Shown here: positions 34,068 through 44,397 of the stretch, piece by piece
Numbering within the stretch: the first letter of the stretch is position 1
Layout: each line of letters opens with the position of its first letter
Origin: Arthonia radiata
Taxonomy: Eukaryota; Ascomycota; Arthoniomycetes; Arthoniales; Arthoniaceae
Assembly (NCBI GenBank): GCA_002989075.1
Contig: PSQN01000004.1
Span: forward strand, 496,001-560,000
DNA length: 64,000 bases
Reading direction: 5' to 3'
The notes under the pieces: model-generated
Databases searched by the model: none
The model's input: only the letters and a program-made list of their open reading frames with translations
What the model was told of the DNA's origin: nothing
Position numbers and translations under genes: made by a program

Positions 34068-35248
34068 ATGGCGACCAATCTGCCGCCGCTGGCGGACGTC
34101 ACGGTGCTGTCTGAGAGTCCGCGGATTGTAAGGGTGCTGGGTGGGAATCCGAGCAAGGTGTGCATCACCCACTTTCCACGGAGAGGATGAGTATTGGGTT
34201 GACGGTGATGTAGTTTACATTGCAAGGTACGCATCCACCCACCACCGCCTTTTCGGACCCAGACACCATCTTTCAACGAAGCACCGGTTACTGTCTCCGG
34301 CTTCAATGACCTCCTCCCCACGCGACCACTCCCACCCCGCTCGCCACTCGCCTACAAAACTCCACCAAGCGAAACTAACACCACCAAGGCACAAACACCT
34401 ACCTCATCGGCCCCTCGTCCACCCCAACCCTCATAGACACTGCCCAAGGCCTCCCTCAATGGCCCTCCACTCTCACATCCAGCCTCCCCCCCACCGCCAC
34501 GATCCCGCGCGTCCTCCTCACACACTGGCACGGCGACCACGTCCTCGGCCTGCCTGACCTGCTCGGCCTCCCCGCCGCAAATGGCACGAAAATCCACAAA
34601 TCCCAGCCCAGTTACCTCGGGTACGGCGACCATGCCGATGCGCTCTCCGCTCTCATCAAAGAGGGGAAGGTGCGCCACGGCGAATGGCAGGACATTACCG
34701 AAGGACAAGAGTTCGAGGTAGGACAAGGCTGGAGATTAAGGGCGCTGCACACTCCAGGCCATACGGTCGATCACGTTACCTTTCTGCTTCTCTCCGCAGA
34801 CGGAAAAGTGAAGGGGGCGTTCACAGGCGACAACGTGCTCGGGCATGGTACAGCCGTGTTCGAAGACCTGGGCGCTTATATGGGCACTCTGCAGAAGACG
34901 CTGTCAGCGATCGAGGGCGCGGAGGGGAATGTCGCATTGTATCCTGGACACGGCGATATGGTACAAGACGGGAAGGCGAAGTTGAAGGAGTATATCAGTC
35001 ATAGGGAGATGCGGGAACGGCAGGTGTTGGAGACGTTGAGAGGGGAGAATGGAGGGAGGGGGTTGAGTAGTATGGGCGTTGTGAAGGTTGTGTATCGGGA
35101 TGTTAGGGAGGAGTTGCATGGGCCGGCGGAGGGGGGCGTGAGGTTGGTTTTGCGGAAGTTGGAGGGGGAGGGGAGGGTGGGTTTGCGTGTGGAGGATGGG
35201 GAGGAGATTTGGACAGTGGGTGGGGAGAAGGAGGGGGGGAGGTTGTGA
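34068..35248 (+). CDS. LACTB2-like metallo-beta-lactamase-fold hydrolase
   Basis: Three exons: 34068-34157, 34214-34226 (13 nt) and 34389-35248; 320 residues. Introns 56 and 162 bp. The spliced start reads VRVLGGNPSKFTLQGTNTYL, the normal family N-terminus, so the micro-exon (FTLQ plus one base) is well supported. Metal ligands: HWHGDH (His80, His82, Asp84, His85), then HTPGHT, FTGDNVLG and YPGHGD. Animal LACTB2 is an endoribonuclease of mitochondria; the same subfamily includes ACP thioesterases that release polyketides in fungi. There is no PKS next door, so a housekeeping hydrolase/ribonuclease is more likely. No obvious targeting peptide. Confidence 0.85.
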
Positions 35249-35491
35249 GACATGGGGGGGATGAGATGAGTTCATCTTGGGGTATAGCTCTGAATAGAAT
35301 TTTATGGCATTTTTCGTATTGTCCGAACAAGTACTACAACGTGATAAGGACGATACGCTTAGACAAGCAGAGCTGCAAAAGAGAATTTTGTATAAAGAAT
35401 ATATTTCGCAAAAATTTCCGGCAGCTACGCAAAGTCTGTTGTTGGGTGGGGCATTTGCGTCACGTAGATGTCACATTCGGCTTGAACACAC

Positions 35492-35630
35492 GGCCTGGTG
35501 GCGTAATGGCAGCGCGCCTGACTACGATCCTTACGCTGGTATCAGGAGGTTGTGGGTTCGGTTCGTTCAATCGCCGAATCGCTGCTCTGCGCGCTGTCGC
35601 TAATGCATAACTCAGATCCCCATCCAGGGT
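35492..35630 (+). tRNA. tRNA-Arg(ACG)-like locus, split in the T loop by a 55-bp insert
   Basis: The 5' half folds well: acceptor strand GGCCTGG, D arm GCGT/GCGC, anticodon stem CCTGA/TCAGG with anticodon ACG at 35524-35526 and a 13-nt intron (35528-35540) at the usual 37/38 site. After GTGGGTTCG the expected T arm stops. At 35616 the sequence resumes with ATC, CCCAT and CCAGG, which would finish the T loop, pair with GTGGG (one G-T) and pair with CCTGG of the acceptor. The intervening 35561-35615 starts GT, contains GCTAAT and ends CAG. The last acceptor pair is mismatched. It may be a pseudogene, an inserted intron-like element, or chance in the 3' half. Confidence 0.5.
35561..35615 (+). 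other. 55-bp GT-AG insert inside the tRNA-like locus
   Basis: It begins GTTCGT, carries CGCTAATG about 15 bases before the end, and ends ACTCAG, so it has the boundaries and branch-like motif of a short spliceosomal intron. It lies exactly between T-loop bases 57 and 58. Alternatively it is a random insertion in a dead tRNA. Confidence 0.35.
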
Positions 35631-36840
35631 TAGTACTGACAAGTCTTACACTCTCAACTATGAGACTGACATCGCCCCCAGTCACTCATCAATCACTTCA
35701 TTGAGTTGTCTTTTTGTTGCGTGCTGTGCCATGCTTTAAATACTATTGTGTTCTTTGCAAGCTTGCAGCGAAATTTTTGATATCCTGAAAGAAGGCATCC
35801 TATGCGAACCTCCCTTCGGGACTCCTGTACCTTTCAAGCATACTCACACACCTCTTCCCCTGATCAAAGCAACGGAACCACTATCATTACAGCAATGCCA
35901 CAAGATAAGAGAGCTTGAAAGGCCTGAATTCTCTTACGACGCCAGTGAGTAGACGTCAGTATACCCATTGCTTTAGCACCACGACCGCTGCGGCAATGCT
36001 CTTCTTATCGTTCTTTGCGCATTTAGCCCGGTAGGGTTGCACAAGGTCTTGCTTGCATTTTAATCTTTGTTTCTGATGGGCATCTTTTGCGCATGTACTT
36101 GACATTGGCGTATCCTGAAGAAGCGCAGAAACAGAAAAACACACGGAAAAGAGAGCACGTACCTGACCTCTTTCTGTGTTCCTTTCATCTTCACGCATGG
36201 CAGCGGCTTATCTGCGCGGTACTCACGATACTTGGTCATCGAAGCGCACTCAACAATAGTCCAACGCACCACTCACCCTTTCCCGTAACAGCGCCACCAG
36301 TTGGACGGAGTCGAGTTGTTCAACAGGCCATAGGAGTCAGGCATACAGGCTGCGCATACACGGCATTGTCATGGCAAGCTTGTGAAGAGGAAGAATGCAA
36401 GACAGAGGACGTGAAGTTAAGTCTCGCTCCTGGATTACTAAGCTGGGACTAGTGATGTGAAGAGGCGGTGTGGAAGGTGAGAGGTGGTGTTTGCACCTTT
36501 GGGGGCGCTCACCGCTAATCCGCTCGGTGACTAGAGAGAAAGGCGATGGGAGCAAACGAGTAGCATGTAAGGACAGAGTGCGGATGGGATGATACACGCT
36601 GCTGGAGTGCGCGATGGGAAGACGATTGAAGCTGTGGTTGGAGGCTGAGATGTTTTCATCCCTTGAGCAGCTGCACACATCGTGTGCTGCAAATGCTGCA
36701 AGTGTGGCGCTCAAAATTTGTAATGCTGGAGAGGTGCTACCAGCTCGTAATGCATAGTTATCATACATATCTCATCATCGTCGCTCTTTACTATGCTTGA
36801 TGCAATATCATCTCTACGCCATATCCAATGCTTTTCCAGC
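35631..36840. other. Intergenic, about 1.2 kb
   Basis: Between the tRNA-like locus and the SKI3 stop. A run of five T near 35710 could be a Pol III terminator but is about 80 bp past the tRNA end. No gene recognised. Confidence 0.4.
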
Positions 36841-39800
36841 TCAAGCGCTGACCCCAGCCGCTTCATGCAACACTAGCCATCCTTCCACTCTCCATGGACA
36901 ACAAGCAATCGCCCTCTGCAGCTCACTCACATCCCCACTCTCCGCCAGTGACTCGCTGACCTCCTCTGCACTACCACCTTCCGCAGTAACCAATCCCATC
37001 GTCCTCACACCTTCATTGCCGGTCCACTCGCCCAGTGATCTCCAGCCCACCGCACTCCCTGGATCAACCATGATAGCTCTCTGGCACTCCGCCACCGCGT
37101 CCTCTTCACTTCCCATCAGTCCCGCACTTACCACCACCAACTCATCAATCCTCCGCTTCTGCCCCACACTCAAACCCTCACTCGCTCTCAACGCCGGCAA
37201 ATCCGCCATCACCGCCTCAGCCGTCTCAGCATCTCCATCGACCGCAGCCATGGCTCCCAGAATAGTCGTCGCATCAACATGACCCGGTTCTCGCTCGATG
37301 AGCTCGAAAAGCTGTTCTTTCGCGACGCTCTTCTCCTGTGCGCCGCCCTTCGCATACAGGACTTGTGCGAGCAGGCAGACTACATCGGCGTTATTCTTCG
37401 ATTCAGACAGAGCCGCGCGGAAGGAGTCCAGAGAGACATCGAAGGAATGTAGGAAGTAGGCGGACATGCCAGCGGTCAAGTGCGCGGATAAGCGGGTCTT
37501 CGTACGGACATCTGGAGATAGAGAAGCGTCATCGGTGTGGACGGAGAGGTCAAGCGCGGTATTTGCATTGTCTTGAGCAGAGCTCAAGTCCCGTGCGCCG
37601 AGTTGGACGCGTGCGAGGTCGGCTTTGATACGGATGAACTGGCCCAGGATGTCAGAGGATTCAGAGGATTCGTAGGCGGCTTCGATCTGGTCGGAGAGCG
37701 CGGTGAGGTGGTAGATCGCTGTGTCGAAGTCGCCGGCGCGCTCTAGGAGGATGGCGAGGAGATAGCGGAATGGGAGAAGATCGGTAGTCTGAGATTGGAT
37801 TTGCTGGGAGGCGAAGATGGGCGCTATGAGGGCGTCGAAGGATTGCGCGGTGATTGTTGAGAGGTAGTCGAAAACGATAGATAGGTAATGTTTCTTTGCG
37901 GCCACTTCTGATGAGTCGGCGATGTCGAAGGCATGCTCGAAGTGCGAGCGGGCTTCGTTACTATCCCCAAGCCGGAGCGCGACGAGGCCTTCGCCTATCC
38001 ACGCATTCACATAGTCAGGGTCTGTGGACTGGGCTCGCGAGAAAGCATCGTGAGCAAGCTCGTAGTCTTCGAGCGTGAGATAGAGTGTTCCAAGATTGGC
38101 CCACGTGCGGGCGCTGCGTTCGTTGAGGTGTAAGCTACGAACAAGAGAGTGCTGAGCGATCCGGGGATTGAGTGTAGTAGTAACGACGCCGAGGGCATTC
38201 CAAAAGTCTGCATTGCCAGCTTCAAGCTCGATGGCCCGCTTGAAGCATTTGACAGCTGCTGTTGCGCAAGCTGAGAAGCGGTCGTAGGCTGTAGTGTCTT
38301 TCTCAGTGGTCTCGCTAATGCGGGAGATCTGATATTCAGTCCAGCCCAGATTATACCACGCAATGGCTCTTGCGTGGACGTCATGGGCTGCCGTCTCAAC
38401 TGCTATCTTCTGCGCCAGGAGGCCGAAATCAAATACGACTGCAATACGCACGTCGGTACCGGCTGTCTCTTCTTCCAGCAGTTCAATTTGAGGCGTCTCT
38501 ACACCGTCGAGATCGACGAGCTCTTGCCAGCGGGTTTCATTGCGTTTTGTATTTCGGAAGAGGTCTTTGAGTTGCTGAAGCGGTGCGTGCTGCGCCAGAG
38601 TTGGTATGCTCGCAGATATCATGCATGCGTCGCCTACAGCTCTCCAAAAGTTTACGGCGTTCTTAGACTCGTCAGTCGCTTGCAATGCAAGCAGTAGAGC
38701 TTCCCTCGCACTTCGAGCCGCCACTTGAAAAAACCCTTTCGTGACGGCATCCGTCGCGTGCTCCACAAGAGATTGTAAAAAAGCGATGAACACGCCAAAG
38801 TCATGCGGGCGAGCCTGTAGAATCTCGCGATAGCCTTCAATAGCCTGCTCAAACTCCCCAAGCTCTCGCTGAACATTGGCATACATGTAATCAGCAAACC
38901 ACAGATCAGTCTCCTGCCCTTTGTTCGATGGCATTGATCTAGCATGCTCAAGCGTCTTGCTAGCGGCGTTGTATCGCCCAGAGCTGAGATAACTCTCACC
39001 AAGACCAACCCAAGAGTGATAGTCCTGAGATGAGACACGCAACGCAGCTTGATAGGACTGCACAGCGCCCGGAAAGTCTTGCTTGTTCATCTGAACTATA
39101 CCGAGCGTTGCAAAGGGCCAGCTGACAGCTTTGCGCTTGGCTCCAGGTGTGGGCTTAACAGCACCCGAGTCAATCACACGCTGAGCTACAGCCTCGACAA
39201 TGTCCCAATCGCCCTCCTTGGCAAAGCTTCGTGCTAGCTCTTCGGCCGCAAGAATTTCTGCCGCGGAGAGCTCGAACGCCTTTTGGAAGCACTGTCGGGC
39301 ACGCTTTCGGTCTTTTGTATAGTTTGAGTAGTATGTGCCCAGACTGGTATATGCCGGTGCGTAAGCCGGGTTGGCACGTATCGCTGATATGAAGTACGAG
39401 TACGGTCCTTGACGATCCTTTCGCGATGTCTTATCAGTATGAAGATCCCAGAGGCACCTGCCCACACGGTAGCAGACTTGTGCTCTCAAGTCTCTCGGGC
39501 TGCGTTTATCAGCTTCGAGCTTTGCGAGACAGTCGTTGAGGTCGTTGCAACCTGCCTCAAGCCCGCCATTGAGGGCATTGCACCATGCCGCCTCGGCTGC
39601 GATCCTGATGTTACCAGGGTCACGGCTCAGTGCTCGCTCAAGGAAGCTCGACGCCTTGTCGTAATCTTCTTGCTGTTCATAGATGAGACCAATACCCAGA
39701 AGCGCGGACGTCGACGTAGACCTTCGCTTCAATACGTCGTTGAAGATGCTCTTGGCTTCCGGATGGTTTTTTGGAGCTTGATAATACACGAGCGATGTAC

Positions 39801-41028
39801 CTAAGCAAGACGACATAGCATCCATACTGTTTTCGAAGCGCATGCCGCATTTTTCACCTTCTGCTCTCAGCAGCTTCTGACCCCTTCTGCAGACCTCGAC
39901 ACAGCTCTCGTATTCTTCGTTCCGTAGATAGAAGTCTGCTACGAGACGATGAGCGAAGGCCGACGTCTGGCTGTTGGCAATGCCATCATCGACGTACAAC
40001 AAAGCTTCCTCAGCGTCCAGATTGACGAAGTCTGACTTCGAAGGATCTTCTCCCTCTTGGCTTGCCTTTCCAGGCGCGTACTTCTGCCCCAGAAAGCTTT
40101 GCATGACTTTTGAGAGCCCGACCTTCGGGAAAAATTGGATGTACTCCAGAATGACGTTACGGTCAAGGCTAGTCACATCCTCAACGTCATGCCACTCCAA
40201 CTCAATGTCCCACGCGAGCCGGAAAGGGTGCTTGATAATAACCATGCCATGCGCCGTTTCCTGGACTTGCCTTCGTTTGATGATCTTGTCATCAGAGAGC
40301 AAGACTACCATGTGATCATACTCGTGTTGCAGGAGCTTCTCCTCATATTTTCGCCGTTCTTCGTCGTCATTCGTCCAATCTATGACCTGCCGGTACAAGT
40401 CTTCAAGCTCGCTGTCTTTGAAGACCTCGCGCTTCACGTCGAGTTGCACTTGCGCCAGCTTCGCGCCTAGTCTGGTACGCCGCTGCCCGACTTCCTTGTT
40501 GATGTGTTCTTTCTCGTCAGTCTCTGTGATCTCTGCAAGCCGCGTGAATGTCAACGAAGGATGCTGTATCCGACCTTCAAGGAAATCATGGATCGGACTT
40601 GACGGTAGGTACGTCCTAAGTGCATCCTTGTACTGTGCTCTGGAGCCATGCTCCTTTGCGAAAGAAACAAGCTTGTCAACTGTCGTCTGACACTTATCCA
40701 AGTCCTCATGCTGCTGATAGACTTCGGCCAGTCTCAAGCTCGCCGCCGTGTGCTTGTCAACTCGCTTTGCGCCTTGAGCCTTGTATACGCCACAGAGTCC
40801 TTTCCAAGCCAGTTCATCGCCTTCCTTTACTTTGGTAGCTGAGTCATACGTGCTTGCGGCTTCGTCGAGCTTGCTTTGCTTCTCTAGCGCTCTCCCGAGG
40901 AACAAAATGCCGAAATAGTTGTTAGGGTCCTCTTCAATGGCAATCCTCGCTTGCTTTTCGGCTTCATCAAATGCATTTTTGTCCAATGCGGCCTTGGCAG
41001 CTTTCAATGCCGCCTTTGCCCCTGACAT
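36841..41028 (-). CDS. SKI3: Superkiller complex TPR protein Ski3
   Basis: 1,395 residues in one exon. Ski3 is the TPR scaffold of the Ski complex (Ski2-Ski3-Ski8), which feeds cytoplasmic mRNA into the exosome for 3'-to-5' decay and ribosome rescue. The N-terminus (ALKAAKAALDKNAFDEAEKQ, then PNNYFGILFLGRALEK) is the classical Ski3 start. TPR helices continue almost to the end, for example YYSNYTKDRKRARQCFQKAF and NLGTLYLTLEDYELAHDAF. The size fits yeast Ski3 (1,432) and TTC37. It is divergent from the GH5 gene, with a 504-bp shared upstream region. Confidence 0.93.
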   Translation of the reverse strand: MSGAKAALKAAKAALDKNAFDEAEKQARIAIEEDPNNYFGILFLGRALEKQSKLDEAASTYDSATKVKEGDELAWKGLCGVYKAQGAKRVDKHTAASLRLAEVYQQHEDLDKCQTTVDKLVSFAKEHGSRAQYKDALRTYLPSSPIHDFLEGRIQHPSLTFTRLAEITETDEKEHINKEVGQRRTRLGAKLAQVQLDVKREVFKDSELEDLYRQVIDWTNDDEERRKYEEKLLQHEYDHMVVLLSDDKIIKRRQVQETAHGMVIIKHPFRLAWDIELEWHDVEDVTSLDRNVILEYIQFFPKVGLSKVMQSFLGQKYAPGKASQEGEDPSKSDFVNLDAEEALLYVDDGIANSQTSAFAHRLVADFYLRNEEYESCVEVCRRGQKLLRAEGEKCGMRFENSMDAMSSCLGTSLVYYQAPKNHPEAKSIFNDVLKRRSTSTSALLGIGLIYEQQEDYDKASSFLERALSRDPGNIRIAAEAAWCNALNGGLEAGCNDLNDCLAKLEADKRSPRDLRAQVCYRVGRCLWDLHTDKTSRKDRQGPYSYFISAIRANPAYAPAYTSLGTYYSNYTKDRKRARQCFQKAFELSAAEILAAEELARSFAKEGDWDIVEAVAQRVIDSGAVKPTPGAKRKAVSWPFATLGIVQMNKQDFPGAVQSYQAALRVSSQDYHSWVGLGESYLSSGRYNAASKTLEHARSMPSNKGQETDLWFADYMYANVQRELGEFEQAIEGYREILQARPHDFGVFIAFLQSLVEHATDAVTKGFFQVAARSAREALLLALQATDESKNAVNFWRAVGDACMISASIPTLAQHAPLQQLKDLFRNTKRNETRWQELVDLDGVETPQIELLEEETAGTDVRIAVVFDFGLLAQKIAVETAAHDVHARAIAWYNLGWTEYQISRISETTEKDTTAYDRFSACATAAVKCFKRAIELEAGNADFWNALGVVTTTLNPRIAQHSLVRSLHLNERSARTWANLGTLYLTLEDYELAHDAFSRAQSTDPDYVNAWIGEGLVALRLGDSNEARSHFEHAFDIADSSEVAAKKHYLSIVFDYLSTITAQSFDALIAPIFASQQIQSQTTDLLPFRYLLAILLERAGDFDTAIYHLTALSDQIEAAYESSESSDILGQFIRIKADLARVQLGARDLSSAQDNANTALDLSVHTDDASLSPDVRTKTRLSAHLTAGMSAYFLHSFDVSLDSFRAALSESKNNADVVCLLAQVLYAKGGAQEKSVAKEQLFELIEREPGHVDATTILGAMAAVDGDAETAEAVMADLPALRASEGLSVGQKRRIDELVVVSAGLMGSEEDAVAECQRAIMVDPGSAVGWRSLGEWTGNEGVRTMGLVTAEGGSAEEVSESLAESGDVSELQRAIACCPWRVEGWLVLHEAAGVSA

Positions 41029-41532
41029 TGCGTGATGTTAAAGGATTTTGGACAATGTTGTATCATGATTGAGCGATCGATCCGCACAACACATTCTTAC
41101 TAGAAGTACTTGTTGTCTTTTGCATTGTTTGTGCCGGTTGTTTACATTAAGTGACGAGTAAGGACAGAAGACGTAGTGATATCTGAGTGATTGCAATCTG
41201 ATTCCGATATTATCGTTCGCTGTCATCCCATCCGCCATTGCCACTTTGGTCGAGATGACGGCCTTGCAGATGCTCACGAGGCTTGGAGGCATGGCGTTTG
41301 AAGCTGGGCATTTGTTCCCTCCTTTCACCCTCGCGCTCTCGATGCCACGATTCTAGCACAGTTGTTCTGCTCGAGCTCATGAACACCTAAGAGCAGCATC
41401 CACCTATACCTATACCAGACTTGGCAGTCATACACGAACTTACGTTACTTGGCGGCATAACTCATGATCAATCCCTATCTCTTGCTTGTACGCTCTCAAC
41501 GATTGGCCGAAATCGAGTAGAACAGGCACAGC
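41029..41532. other. Shared divergent promoter region of SKI3 and the GH5 gene
   Basis: 504 bp between two start codons. No gene, and no regulatory motif that I can name with confidence. Confidence 0.5.
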
Positions 41533-43698
41533 ATGGCTTCTAGATTGCGTGTCGACGGCACCTGCTTCCGGGACGGGAAGAATAGAGAAGTAACACTCCA
41601 TGGCATCAATGTCGCTGGCGACAACAAGCTGCCAGCGCATCCATCACAACCGTCTCATGAGCCAAGGGGCTTTCTCGACAGCGGCGACGATGTCTCGTTC
41701 GTCGACAGGCCTTTCCCGCTCAGTGAAGCCTCCAAGCACTTTTCACGGCTGCGGCAATGGGGATACAACACTATCCGCTACATCTTCACTTGGGAGGCAC
41801 TTGAACATGCCGGTCCTGGCAAGTATGACGAAGAGTTCATTTCTTTTACAGTCTCAGTACTACGTAAGGCCAAAGAACATGGCTTCTTCGTAATCATGGA
41901 TCCTCACCAGGACGTTTGGTCACGCTTCACTGGTGGCTCTGGTGCACCCCTCTGGACTATCTATGCATGCGGCTTTGACCCTACCAAATTCAGCATTACC
42001 GAGGCCGCGCTGGTGCAAAACTTCTTGCCTAACCCAGCAGATTTTCCAAAGATGATCTGGGCGACCAACTATTACCGTCTCGCCTGCCAAACCATCTTCG
42101 CGCTGTTCTTCGCCGGCCGCCATTTCGCCCCCAAGGCCGTTATCAACGGCGTCAACATTCAAGACTTACTTCAGGATCATTTTGCGGATGCATGCTCCCG
42201 CCTTGCCACCGCTATTAAAGAAGCGGGCGATCTCGGCGACACCTGCGTCGTAGCCTGGGAGTCCGTCAATGAGCCAAATAAAGGCCTCATTGGCAAGCCC
42301 GACATCTCTATCATTCCTGCTAAGCAGCGCCTCCAAAAGGGAACCTCACCCACCGCCTGGCAAGCCATCCTTACCGGCTCCGGCCGAGCCCAAGAGGAAT
42401 CAACTTGGGAGTTTGGTAACCTCGGACCCTACAAATCCGGCTCTCAGCTGGTCGACCCGCAAGGCCAATCGACATGGCTCGACAACGACACCTTCGACAA
42501 GCGCTACGGATTCAAACGCGACCCCGACTGGAAACTCGGCACCTGCCTCTGGGCACAACATGGCGTCTGGGACCCCGACACAGACACGCTGTTACGAAAA
42601 GACTACTTCGCGCGCGACCCCGAGACAAACGAGAAAATCACCTACGAATACTTTACGAACCACTACTTCATGGACTACTACCGCCGCTACCGCGACGCCA
42701 TCCGCGCCATCTTCCCCAACGCAATCATGCTCTGCCAACCGCCCACGCTCGAGATCCCACCCTCGCTCAAAGGCACAGACAACGACGACCCAAACATGGT
42801 CTACGCACCCCACTGGTACGACGGTGTAACGCTCATGACCAAGAAATGGAACTCCCTCTGGAACGTCGACGTCTTCGGCGTGCTCCGCGGGAAATACCTC
42901 ACCCCTGCCTTCGCCGTTAAGGTCGGCGAGCGCGCGATCCGCAACTGCTTCCGTGACCAGATGCTGGCCATGAAGAAGGAAGGCCTGGATTACATGGGCC
43001 TGCATCCGTGCGTATTCACGGAGTTTGGGATCCCGTATGATATGGACGAGGGGAAGGCGTATGCAGACGGTGACTACAGCAGCCAGATCAGCGCGATGGA
43101 CGCAAACCACTTTGCAGTTGAGGGCGCGAAGGTGGGGTGGACGCTGTGGAATTACACAGTCGCGAATAGTCATCGGTGGGGTGATCAGTGGAATGGGGAG
43201 GATTTGAGTATTGTGTCTGAGGATGACCCGTTGCCGCCGAGTGCAGAGAGTGATACGCAAGCGGACGGCACGCCGGGCCCTAAGACGGCTATGGAGGTCG
43301 CGGGTTCGGCGCAGAGGGGTGAGGGTGATGGGACTGGCTTGCCTGGGGCGGCGAGGGCGGCGAGGGCGTTTATCAGACCCGGGCCGGTGGCGACGCACGG
43401 TGGTATAGTGGGCTACGGGTTTGATCTGAAGACGGTGACCTTCACGCTCGAGGTGGTGGCTTCGACGGATGCGCCAGCAGATGCACCGAGTGAGGTGTTC
43501 TTGCCGACGCTGCACTTTTTGGATGGGACGTTTGAGGTTGACGTGACGGATGGGAAGACGAAACTTACGAGGGAGGAGCACGGAAGGCAGATACTGCAGT
43601 GGTGGAATCCGGATGGGCAGCAGAAGTTGACGGTGAAAGGGGCGAGCGTAGAGATGACCGAGGAGACTTGTGGGGAGAGGAACTGCGCGGTGATGTGA
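41533..43698 (+). CDS. EGH1: GH5 steryl-beta-glucosidase/endoglycoceramidase-related enzyme
   Basis: 721 residues, one exon. It matches the fungal GH5 subfamily that includes yeast Egh1 (YIR007W) and Cryptococcus EGCrP2, which hydrolyse ergosteryl-glucoside. The acid/base is Glu247 in WESVNEPNKG and the nucleophile Glu497 in VFTEFGIPYD. Further family blocks: HGINVAGDNKLPAHPS near the start, FTWEALEHAGPGKYDEEF, VIMDPHQDVWSRFTGG, and YAPHWYDG. There is no signal peptide, which agrees with an intracellular sterol-glucoside hydrolase. A C-terminal beta domain follows a low-complexity linker. The tail CGERNCAVM has cysteines near the end, but membrane anchoring through them is only a guess. Confidence 0.92.
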   Translation: MASRLRVDGTCFRDGKNREVTLHGINVAGDNKLPAHPSQPSHEPRGFLDSGDDVSFVDRPFPLSEASKHFSRLRQWGYNTIRYIFTWEALEHAGPGKYDEEFISFTVSVLRKAKEHGFFVIMDPHQDVWSRFTGGSGAPLWTIYACGFDPTKFSITEAALVQNFLPNPADFPKMIWATNYYRLACQTIFALFFAGRHFAPKAVINGVNIQDLLQDHFADACSRLATAIKEAGDLGDTCVVAWESVNEPNKGLIGKPDISIIPAKQRLQKGTSPTAWQAILTGSGRAQEESTWEFGNLGPYKSGSQLVDPQGQSTWLDNDTFDKRYGFKRDPDWKLGTCLWAQHGVWDPDTDTLLRKDYFARDPETNEKITYEYFTNHYFMDYYRRYRDAIRAIFPNAIMLCQPPTLEIPPSLKGTDNDDPNMVYAPHWYDGVTLMTKKWNSLWNVDVFGVLRGKYLTPAFAVKVGERAIRNCFRDQMLAMKKEGLDYMGLHPCVFTEFGIPYDMDEGKAYADGDYSSQISAMDANHFAVEGAKVGWTLWNYTVANSHRWGDQWNGEDLSIVSEDDPLPPSAESDTQADGTPGPKTAMEVAGSAQRGEGDGTGLPGAARAARAFIRPGPVATHGGIVGYGFDLKTVTFTLEVVASTDAPADAPSEVFLPTLHFLDGTFEVDVTDGKTKLTREEHGRQILQWWNPDGQQKLTVKGASVEMTEETCGERNCAVM

Positions 43699-44397
43699 GC
43701 CGTTCTGGGGAATTTCAACCGGCGTTGCCTATGGCGTTCGCCTGAAAAGCTGGTTTGAACATTGACGAAATGCGAGGGGTCAGCGTACTGGTTGCACTTG
43801 TTCAACCAGAATGAGATGATCCTTGTTGTCATATGTTCAAAACGGACGGGCTTCCTGACCCTCTCCCCACCGTCTGATGTGCTGACAAACCATGCGGATG
43901 CTTTTCTACACATAAGATATTCGATTAGCCTTTGTATGGACTGTGTTTACATTTCCACACTTTGCATTCACGCCGTAGCGGGACGTCAAGCGGTAAGCTG
44001 GTAGAACAACGCCCCTCTTAGTCCAGGGCCATGCTCCCCAATAGCCTGGGAGCTAAGGAAGTATAAGCTTGCCAAAACACGGAACTGTGGTGCTAGCAAG
44101 AATGTGGCGCGGTGCTAGAAGGAACACTTTGCACTGAACTTACCGCCTGTCAGAAAAGATTAACAACGTGATTCTGTACGCGCACATGGTATAGTATGAG
44201 CTGTGGAGGCTTAGGTGCCTGGCTTCTAAGGCATGCAAAATTAGCCCTGCCGAACGCCCTGGGTGGTGCCAAGCCAGCGTGCACCTGGTGTCACCACTTG
44301 TCGTCAGGCTGAAAGCCAGCTTTGGCAGCCTTGTCTCAGCAGCCACGGCTCACCTAGCACTCGTACTCTTCCAAGCTTAGTGCTATATTGGTAGAAG
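43699..44397. other. Intergenic, about 0.7 kb; left border of the putative cluster
   Basis: No gene recognised. It separates the GH5 housekeeping-type gene from the accessory block. Confidence 0.5.

Noticed and set aside
34068-35248. Polyketide-type ACP thioesterase role for the metallo-beta-lactamase-fold gene
   Set aside because: The sequence type would permit it, but there is no polyketide synthase within the window and the nearest accessory genes are 9 kb away.
42592-43581. 329-codon minus-strand frame
   Set aside because: Antisense shadow of the GH5 gene; Arg/His/Leu-rich, no family match.
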